A stretch of 64,000 nucleotides of DNA, from contig NZ_CP083691.1 in assembly GCF_020097155.1 (NCBI RefSeq), positions 620,001-684,000 of the forward strand, read 5' to 3'. The notes beneath the pieces are model-generated. The model had not been told where the DNA came from and ran no database searches. It saw nothing but the letters and a program-made list of their open reading frames with translations. The stretch comes from Micrococcus porci. Lineage in GTDB: Bacteria > Actinomycetota > Actinomycetes > Actinomycetales > Micrococcaceae. The translations under genes and the position numbers were made by a program. Numbering within the stretch: position 1 is the first letter of the stretch; each line of letters opens with the position of its first letter. Shown piece after piece: positions 58,084-64,000 of this stretch.

Positions 58084-60375
58084 TCACAGGGCGAGTCGCG
58101 CGGCGAGGGCTCGGCCGGTGTGGGTGTCGGTCGTGGCCAAGTCGGCGGCTGGTCCTTGGTAGGTGATGTGGCCGCCACCGGGTCCTGCGTCGGGGCCGAG
58201 GTCGATGACGTGGTCGGCGGTGGCGATCAGGTTCAGGTGGTGGTCGGCGACGACGACGGTCGCGCCGGTATCGACAAGGCGGTGAAGCAGCCGGGTCAGG
58301 GTGTCGACATCGCTCATGTGCAGCCCTGTGGTGGGCTCGTCCAGGGCGTAGACGGTGGCGGACTGCGCGATGCGGGTGGCAAGACGTAGGCGTTGGCGTT
58401 CTCCTCCGGAGAGGGTGGATAGGGGTTGTCCGAGGGTGAGGTAGCCCAGGCCGACATCGACCAGTCCGGCCAGCGGCGGGCCTGCGGGAGTGTTGGTGTA
58501 GCGGGTGGCGGCGTCGGCGACCGGCAGGCCGAGGACGTCGGCGATCGTCAGGCCGTCCAGGGTGTGGGTGAGCACGTCTGCGGTGTAGCGGGCGCCGTTG
58601 CAGGTGGTGCAGGTGACGGGGACGGGGCCGCTTCCGGGGGCGTCGAGGTAGGTGACGCCCAGGCCGGTGCAGTCGGGGCATGCGCCGGCGCTGTTGGCGC
58701 TGAACATGGCGGGCTTGAGCTTGTGTCCGGGGGTGCTGCCTGCTTTGGCGAAGGCGTCTCGCAGCCAGTCCATGACGCCGGTGTATGTGGCGGGGGTCGA
58801 GCGTCGTGATCCGCGGATGGGGCGTTGGTCGATGACTGCGAGGTCGTCGCGTCGGGGCAGGTTCGTTAGCAGAGATGTCTTCCCGGCGCCGGCGACGCCG
58901 GTGATGCAGGTCAGGACGCCCAGGGGGATGTCGACGTCGAGGTGGTGCAGGTTGTGGGTGGTGGCGTCGCGGATGCGCAGGGTGCCGGTGGGGGTGCGGG
59001 GCGTGAGGTTGAGGGTGGGTCGGGCTGCGAGGGCTGCGGCGGTGGGCGTGTGCGTGTGGGTGAGTTGTGCGGGGGTGCCCTGGAAGGTGATGGTGCCACC
59101 GTCGGTGCCTGCACCCGGGCCCAGGTCGATGACGTGGTCGGCGGCGGTGATGACGTCGGGGTGGTGCTCAACGACCAGGACGGTGTTGCCCTTGTCGCGC
59201 AGTGCGTGCAGAAGCGTGACGACCTGGGCGGTGTCGTGGGCGTGGAGCCCGGCGGCGGGTTCGTCGAAGACGTAGGTCAGGTCGGTGAGGGCGGAGTCGA
59301 GATGAAGGACGGTGCGGATGCGTTGTCCCTCGCCGCCGGACAGGGTGGAGGTGGGGCGGTCCAGGGCGAGGTAGCCCAGGCCGACGCGGGTGAGGTTGGC
59401 CAGCAGGGACTGCAGCTGGGCGATGAGCGGTGCTGCGGCTGGTAGGTCGAGGTCCGCGAGCCAGCGGTGCAGGTCCGTGGCGGGCATGGTGTGGCAGGTG
59501 GTGATGGGGGTGTTGTCGATGGTGCAGGCGCGGGCGGCTGAGTTCAGGCGGGTGCCGGCACAGCCGGGGCAGGGCCCGGTGGTGGCGGCGAGCTCGAGGG
59601 CCTCGCGCAGGCGTGGTTTGAGCGCGGCGGGGTCCTTGGACAGGTACAGGCGGGTGATCTTGGTCAGCACTCCTTCGTAGGCCATGGGGTAGGTGCCGGT
59701 GTCGACGTTGGGTCCGGTGCCGGTCAGGAGGTGCTCGAGCTCGGCCGGGGTGTACGACTGCACCGGCTTGTCGTTGTCGAACGCCCCGCTGCGGGCGTAC
59801 ACCTTCCAGAACAGGGACCCGACGGTGAAGTTGGGGAAGGTGATCGCGCCGTCGTTCAACGACAGGGATCGGTCCAGGACGAGATCGACGTCGAGGGTGG
59901 CGGTGCGCCCGGTGCCTTCGCAGGCCGGGCACATCCCGGTGGCAGCGTTGAAGGAAAGCGCGTGGGGACCGGGCACCGGCGGGGTGCCGTGCCCGGCGTA
60001 GAGCTGGCGCAGCAGGGACCAGGCATCGGTCGCGGTCCCGACGGTGGAGCGGGGGTTGGCGCCCAGGGGGGCCTGGTCAACGACGATCGACGCGCTGAGA
60101 CCTTCGAGGGTGTCGACGTCGGGGCGGGGCAGGTGGGGCATGAGGTTCTGGACGAAGGCCGGGTAGGTCGCGGCGAGGAGCCGCTGGGACTCAGCTGCGA
60201 TGGTGTCGAAGGCCAGGGAGGACTTGCCTGACCCCGAGACCCCGGTCACCACGGTGAGCTGCTTCTTCGGGATGTCGACGTCGACGTCGCGCAGATTGTT
60301 CGTGCGGGCGCCGCGCACCCTGATGACGTCGCGGTTCGACACGGGCTGCTCCTGGTGGTGGGTCGTGGAGGTCAT
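58084..60375 (-). CDS. UvrA-like ABC ATPase (drug-resistance type)
   Basis: Protein of 763 aa, shorter than housekeeping UvrA (about 950). There are two ABC modules: Walker A TGVSGSGKSSLAF (about residues 42-54) with signature LSGGEGQRIR, and Walker A TGVAGAGKTSLL with signature LSGGERQRLRLA. Zinc CPxC pairs are present (MCPACEGTGR, CPDCTGLG, CTTCNGARY). Short UvrA paralogues like this (DrrC-like) are found with drug exporters and are thought to remove DNA-binding drugs. It starts 4 bases after the MFS stop, so the two are one operon. Confidence 0.85.
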   Translation of the reverse strand: MTSTTHHQEQPVSNRDVIRVRGARTNNLRDVDVDIPKKQLTVVTGVSGSGKSSLAFDTIAAESQRLLAATYPAFVQNLMPHLPRPDVDTLEGLSASIVVDQAPLGANPRSTVGTATDAWSLLRQLYAGHGTPPVPGPHALSFNAATGMCPACEGTGRTATLDVDLVLDRSLSLNDGAITFPNFTVGSLFWKVYARSGAFDNDKPVQSYTPAELEHLLTGTGPNVDTGTYPMAYEGVLTKITRLYLSKDPAALKPRLREALELAATTGPCPGCAGTRLNSAARACTIDNTPITTCHTMPATDLHRWLADLDLPAAAPLIAQLQSLLANLTRVGLGYLALDRPTSTLSGGEGQRIRTVLHLDSALTDLTYVFDEPAAGLHAHDTAQVVTLLHALRDKGNTVLVVEHHPDVITAADHVIDLGPGAGTDGGTITFQGTPAQLTHTHTPTAAALAARPTLNLTPRTPTGTLRIRDATTHNLHHLDVDIPLGVLTCITGVAGAGKTSLLTNLPRRDDLAVIDQRPIRGSRRSTPATYTGVMDWLRDAFAKAGSTPGHKLKPAMFSANSAGACPDCTGLGVTYLDAPGSGPVPVTCTTCNGARYTADVLTHTLDGLTIADVLGLPVADAATRYTNTPAGPPLAGLVDVGLGYLTLGQPLSTLSGGERQRLRLATRIAQSATVYALDEPTTGLHMSDVDTLTRLLHRLVDTGATVVVADHHLNLIATADHVIDLGPDAGPGGGHITYQGPAADLATTDTHTGRALAARLAL

Positions 60376-60379
60376 CGGT

Positions 60380-61837
60380 TCAGTCCTGGTGGGGCGCTGC
60401 GGTCTTGGGCAGGGCGAGCATCGCGACAGCCGCAAGCAGGTAGGTGGCGACCTGCCAGGGCATCACCTGGGCCAATGCGTCGCCGAACAGCTCGGCCGGC
60501 GCGGTCGCGGGGCCGGCGCTCGAGGCGGCGTTGAAGAAGACGGTGCCCAGGACGGCGACGCCGACTGCACCGCCGATCTGGTTGACGGTGGACAGCACGC
60601 CGCCGGCGGCGCCGGCGCGGCGGCCGGGAACCCCGGCCAGGACGACGTTGACCAGGATCGGGGCGCCAAGTCCTAGGCCGAGGCCGCCGAGGAACATAGC
60701 GCCGGCCAGGGGCCAGTAGTCGGGGGTGGTGGAACCGTCGCGGACGAGCCACCACAGCAGCGCCTGCGACGCGGCCAGGGTCAGGGACCCGGTCAAGAGC
60801 AGGGCCCGCCCGGCCCTCGCGGCCAGGGCGACACCCGCACCGGAGGTGAGCATCGACCCGATGGCGTACGGCAGGATCACCAGGCCCGTGTCCCAGGCCG
60901 AGCGACCGGTGCCGGCCTGCAGGTAGATCGACACGACGAGGAAGAACGAGGCCAGGCCACCGAAGAACAGCACCGACGCGGCCAGGCCCGCGACGAACGG
61001 GCGGACCCTGAGCAGGTCGGGGTCGAGCACCGGCTCCCCGCCGCGGCGCGCGAGGGCGTTCTCGTAGCGCAGGAACCCGGCCAGCACGAGCACCCCGGCG
61101 GCGAGCAGAGCCCATCCCCACGTGGGCCAGCCCCAGTCGCGGCCCTGGACGAGGGGCAGCAGCACCAGCAACACCCCGACGGCGGCAAGGAGCGCACCGA
61201 CTCCGTCCAGGCGAGAGCGAGCGGCAGCGCGGGAGTCGGGTAGGACCCGCCAACCCAGGACCAGAGCGACCAAGGCGATGGGGATGTTGATCCAGAAGAT
61301 CGTGCGCCAGCCCAGGCCCCACAGGTCGGCGTCAGCCAGCGCTCCGCCGATCAGGGGTCCGGCGACCGAGGCCAGCCCCTGGACGGCGCCGTAGGCCCCG
61401 AAGGCCTTGGCCATGGCCGCCGGCTCAAAGGAGGAGCGGATGATCCCGAAGACCTGCGGGACCATGAATCCGCCCGCGAGTCCCTGGACCGCCCGAACGG
61501 CGATGAGCGCGCCTGCGGTCGGGGCCAGGGCGCACGCTGCGGACGCGATGGCGAAGGCCGCCAAGGCGGCCAGGAACACCCGGCGTCGTCCGTAGTCGTC
61601 GCCGATGCGGCCACCGGTGATCAGGCCCGAGCCCAGCGCCAGGGTGTACGCGGCGAGCATCCACTGCAGCTGCGCTGGCGAGGCGTTCAGGTCTGCCGCG
61701 ATGTGCGGGGCCGCGACCGTGACGATGGTGACGTCGAGCAGGTCCATGAACGAGGCGAACAGCACGACCAGCAGCGCGAGCGATGCCGCCCGGCCGCCGA
61801 CCCGAGCATCCGCTGAGGTGTCTTGAGGAGAAGTCAT
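60380..61837 (-). CDS. DHA2-family MFS drug exporter
   Basis: Protein of 485 aa with about 14 transmembrane helices. The motif A-like GRIGDDYGRRRVF is near residue 85, preceded by ASFMDLLDVTIVTVAAP, and the drug-antiporter motif C region (GLASVAGPLIGGAL) follows. The ATG at 61837 has GAGGAGAA upstream. It faces the WYL regulator divergently and is followed directly by the UvrA-like gene. Export of a DNA-active compound is the simplest common role. Confidence 0.87.
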   Translation of the reverse strand: MTSPQDTSADARVGGRAASLALLVVLFASFMDLLDVTIVTVAAPHIAADLNASPAQLQWMLAAYTLALGSGLITGGRIGDDYGRRRVFLAALAAFAIASAACALAPTAGALIAVRAVQGLAGGFMVPQVFGIIRSSFEPAAMAKAFGAYGAVQGLASVAGPLIGGALADADLWGLGWRTIFWINIPIALVALVLGWRVLPDSRAAARSRLDGVGALLAAVGVLLVLLPLVQGRDWGWPTWGWALLAAGVLVLAGFLRYENALARRGGEPVLDPDLLRVRPFVAGLAASVLFFGGLASFFLVVSIYLQAGTGRSAWDTGLVILPYAIGSMLTSGAGVALAARAGRALLLTGSLTLAASQALLWWLVRDGSTTPDYWPLAGAMFLGGLGLGLGAPILVNVVLAGVPGRRAGAAGGVLSTVNQIGGAVGVAVLGTVFFNAASSAGPATAPAELFGDALAQVMPWQVATYLLAAVAMLALPKTAAPHQD

Positions 61838-61898
61838 GGCCTCACCGTGCCGTCGGTTCAGGACACCGAATGTCCGCAACCCGCGCCATGCTGGTGTA
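61838..61898. promoter_or_regulatory. Divergent promoter/operator between MFS and WYL genes
   Basis: This 61-bp gap carries a perfect inverted repeat GGACA-CCGAA-TGTCC (61861-61875), a good candidate operator for the WYL regulator. TGTAAT lies directly before the regulator start, which has no clear Shine-Dalgarno. Confidence 0.55.
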
Positions 61899-62918
61899 AT
61901 GGCCGATACCTCCGCCCGCATCCTGCGGCTGCTGTCCCTGCTCGAGGCGCGCGTCGAGTGGCCCGGTGGCGACCTCGCCGAGCGGCTCGGGGTGTCGGCG
62001 AGGACGGTGCGCCGGGACATCGACACACTGCGCGAGCTCGGCTACCCCGTCGAGGCCGTGCCCGGTCCCGGTGGTGGCTACCGGCTCGGCGCCGCCGGGA
62101 AGCTCCCGCCCCTGGTGCTGGACGACGACCAGGCCATCGCCATCGCGCTGGCCCTGCAGACCGCACCAGCGACCGTGACCGGAATCGACGACGCCGTCGC
62201 CCGAGCGCTGACGACCCTGCGCCAGGTCATGCCCGCACGCCTTCGCGCCGCCAGCGAAGCCTTCGAGGTCACCGCACTGCGCAACTACTGGGAATTCTCG
62301 GCGCCACCCATCGACGTCGCGACGCTGCAGGTCGTTGGGTCCGCGATCCGCACGAGCTCGTGCCTGAGGTTCGACTACGCAGACCCCGACGGGCGCGTCC
62401 CCGGGCCGGGCGACGCCGACTTCCGCCCGCCACACGACGTCGAGCCCCACCACCTCGTCGTGTGGGCTGGCCGCTGGTACCTCGTCGCCCGCGACCGCAA
62501 CCACGGCACCTGGGGCACCTACCGGGTCGATCGCATCCGCCCCAAGACCCCCGCCGGCCGCCCCTTCACCCCCACCCCCCTCGACCCCGACGACCTGAAC
62601 CGGCTCGTCGTGCAGAACCCCGACCGAGGCGACACCCCCGGCCAGTGGCAGTGCGTCGGCACCGCAACCCTCCCGCTGCCCGCAGACGTCGTCGCCCGCT
62701 GGGCCCCCGGCGGATCCGCCGTCGCCCCCATCGACCGGCAGTCCTGCCGCCTGACGATCGGGGGGTGGTCCTGGGCTGGAGTCGCCGGCCTCTTTATCAC
62801 CTTCGACACGGACCTCACGAATGTCGAACCGTCCGGCCTACGCGACGCCCTCGCCACCATCCGGCGACGCCTAGAACCCGCCCCGCTGGGGGGTCTACGC
62901 CCAACACTCCAACAGTAA
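61899..62918 (+). CDS. WYL-domain transcriptional regulator (HTH type 11)
   Basis: Protein of 339 aa from ATG 61899. The N-terminal DeoR-like winged helix (ARILRLLSLLEARVEWPGGD and LAERLGVSARTVRRDIDTL) is followed by a WYL domain with WAGRWYLVARDRNHGTWGTYRVDRI (about residues 190-215) and the WYL C-terminal extension. It is divergent from the MFS-UvrA operon and should control it, perhaps in response to DNA damage products or the drug. It is the last gene before the right end of the transposon. Confidence 0.87.
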   Translation: MADTSARILRLLSLLEARVEWPGGDLAERLGVSARTVRRDIDTLRELGYPVEAVPGPGGGYRLGAAGKLPPLVLDDDQAIAIALALQTAPATVTGIDDAVARALTTLRQVMPARLRAASEAFEVTALRNYWEFSAPPIDVATLQVVGSAIRTSSCLRFDYADPDGRVPGPGDADFRPPHDVEPHHLVVWAGRWYLVARDRNHGTWGTYRVDRIRPKTPAGRPFTPTPLDPDDLNRLVVQNPDRGDTPGQWQCVGTATLPLPADVVARWAPGGSAVAPIDRQSCRLTIGGWSWAGVAGLFITFDTDLTNVEPSGLRDALATIRRRLEPAPLGGLRPTLQQ

Positions 62919-63031
62919 TGACCGGCACATGCTCGGCCCGCAGGGGCAGGATTCTCCACCTCCTCCCGCACGATGACCTTGCTGGCTGGCGCACAGCCGG
63001 TCGATCAACGTGTCCGGTCAGTACACCTAGG

Positions 63032-64000
63032 TGTGATGTCCAGGGACGTTGTTGTGTGAACAGCTGACAGGCGAAGGCCTCCTGTTGCGAGAGTGGAGTT
63101 GTCAAGAAACCGCTCACGCGAACAGAAGGCCTTCATGTCCCACGCTAACGCCGCCCTGACCCCTCGCGCCCGCCTACGCCTGGCCAAGCTCATCGTCGAG
63201 GAGCACTGGCCGGTCGCCACCGCGGCCAAGATGTTCATGGTCTCCCCACCCACCGCCCGCAAATGGGCCACACGCTTCCGGGCCGAGGGACCTGCAGGCA
63301 TGGTCGACCGGTCCAGCCGGCCGTCCACGATGCCGACCAGAACACCGCCGGCGGTGGTGAAACAGATCGTGGCCGCCCGATGGCGCCGACGCCTGGGGCC
63401 GGCACAGATCGCCTCAGAACTCGGGATACCGGCCTCCACCGTCCATGCCGTGCTCGTGCGCTGCCGGATCAACCGCCTCGCCCGTCTGGACCGGGTCACC
63501 GCCGAGCCGATCCGCCGCTATGAGCACCCCCACCCCGGCTCGCTGATCCACGTCGACGTCACCAAGTTCGGACGCATCCCCGACGGGGGCGGACACCGAT
63601 TCGTCGGGCGCCAGCAGGGCATGAAGCACCGCGCGGCGACCTCGGACCGCGAAGGAACCCGTGATGCCCGATACCAGCCCCGGCTCGGGGTGGGCTTTCT
63701 GCACACCGTGATCGATGATCACTCCCGCTTCGCCTATGTCGAGATGCACTCCGATGAACGCAGCCAGACCGCCATCGCGGTGTTGCGCCGCGCGGTCGCC
63801 CACTTCGCGCGCCTGGGCGTGGAGGTGGAGCGGGTGCTCTCGGACAACGGCTCGGCCTACCGCTCGCATGCCTGGCGTGATGCCTGCACCGAGCTCGGGA
63901 TCAAGCCCAAGCGGACTCGGCCCTACCGGCCGCAGACGAACGGGAAGATTGAGCGCTTCCACCGCACGCTCGCCGACGGCTGGGCATACGCCCGCTTCTA
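63032..64000 (+). mobile_element. IS481-family element, copy 3 (cut by window end)
   Basis: Begins TGTGATGTCCAGGGACGTTG immediately after the CCTAGG shared with the right end of the 6-kb transposon. Sequence follows copies 1 and 2 with scattered differences. The right end lies outside the window. Confidence 0.88.
63135..64000 (+). CDS. IS481-family DDE transposase (copy 3, 3' end outside window)
   Basis: Starts at the ATG 63135 (MSHANAALTPRARLRL). The frame is open to the edge, covering the HTH, HVDVTKFG and VLSDNGSAYRS motifs and PQTNGKIERFH. It differs from copies 1 and 2 by several silent changes and a few residues (for example FARLGVEVERV instead of FAQLGVEVERV). It is therefore an older or separately acquired copy. 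Confidence 0.88.
   Translation, partial: MSHANAALTPRARLRLAKLIVEEHWPVATAAKMFMVSPPTARKWATRFRAEGPAGMVDRSSRPSTMPTRTPPAVVKQIVAARWRRRLGPAQIASELGIPASTVHAVLVRCRINRLARLDRVTAEPIRRYEHPHPGSLIHVDVTKFGRIPDGGGHRFVGRQQGMKHRAATSDREGTRDARYQPRLGVGFLHTVIDDHSRFAYVEMHSDERSQTAIAVLRRAVAHFARLGVEVERVLSDNGSAYRSHAWRDACTELGIKPKRTRPYRPQTNGKIERFHRTLADGWAYARF

Larger units (their letters stand above)
57032..63025. mobile_element. IS481-type 6-kb transposon carrying UvrA-like, MFS and WYL genes
   Basis: The 5994-bp unit has long inverted ends. The left reads TGTACTGCTCGGGGACGTTG and the right, read inward, TGTACTGACCGGACACGTTG, and similarity continues for about 7 more bases. CCTAGG is duplicated on both sides (57026-57031, 63026-63031). 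Its single transposase (57027-58013) has no inverted repeat between its start and the passenger genes, so the whole segment is one element. The Abi cassette at 37072-38095 has the same ends. Confidence 0.82.

Overview
The window comes from a high-GC actinobacterium, most likely Micrococcaceae (Micrococcus, Kocuria or Arthrobacter relatives). The evidence is a C50-carotenoid operon with a heterodimeric lycopene cyclase, an Lsr2 nucleoid protein, very high GC, and several promoters with a TANNNT -10 placed 6-8 nt before the start codon (leaderless type). These are inferences from gene content; no rRNA or other marker gene is present.

Positions 1-31.5 kb look like ordinary chromosome. First is a tightly coupled operon crtE-crtB-crtI-crtYe-crtYf-crtEb (1-5432) for a cyclic C50 carotenoid such as decaprenoxanthin or sarcinaxanthin. 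An SDR/DUF2867 protein and a SWIM-SNF2 helicase follow. Next are two SfnB/DszC-like flavin oxidoreductases, an AztD-like zinc lipoprotein whose signal peptide is out of frame, a DUF805 gene with an in-frame stop, a methyltransferase, a GNAT, a VOC protein and a gutted MFS gene. At 18.48-23.35 kb a SAM-I riboswitch precedes metY-metB-mesX-mesD, a complete late methionine pathway ending in a folate-independent methionine synthase. Then come a DUF5519 protein, an HTH/PIN toxin-antitoxin pair, lysE/lysG, two paralogous double-GNAT proteins, a DUF952-GNAT fusion, lsr2 and a membrane EEP protein.

From 31.8 kb to the end the DNA is an accessory island rich in defence-type genes and mobile elements. 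Three IS5-family copies, three IS481-family copies (one cut by the window end), two identical ISL3-family copies and a Tn7-like tnsABC-tniQ-tniQ core are present. The IS5 and IS481 elements all sit at CTAG, so defence or resistance modules are strung together with CTAG at the joints: IS5 | PLD-like/SLATT/nucleotidyltransferase | IS5 | IS481 | Abi cassette in the left part, and IS5 | 6-kb transposon with UvrA-like/MFS/WYL genes | IS481 in the right part. The Abi gene lies in a transposase-less cassette whose terminal repeats match those of the 6-kb IS481-type transposon. Several of these transposase ORFs take their TAG stop codon from the duplicated CTAG target.

Two further putative defence loci have been broken by insertions: a small-gene/TIR operon (hit by both IS481 and ISL3) and an HNH-like gene (hit by ISL3). 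In all three cases removing the element and one target duplication restores an open frame, so the intact ancestral genes can be read. A seven-repeat zinc-ribbon protein with an embedded nuclease domain (38.4-40.5 kb) is another candidate defence gene.
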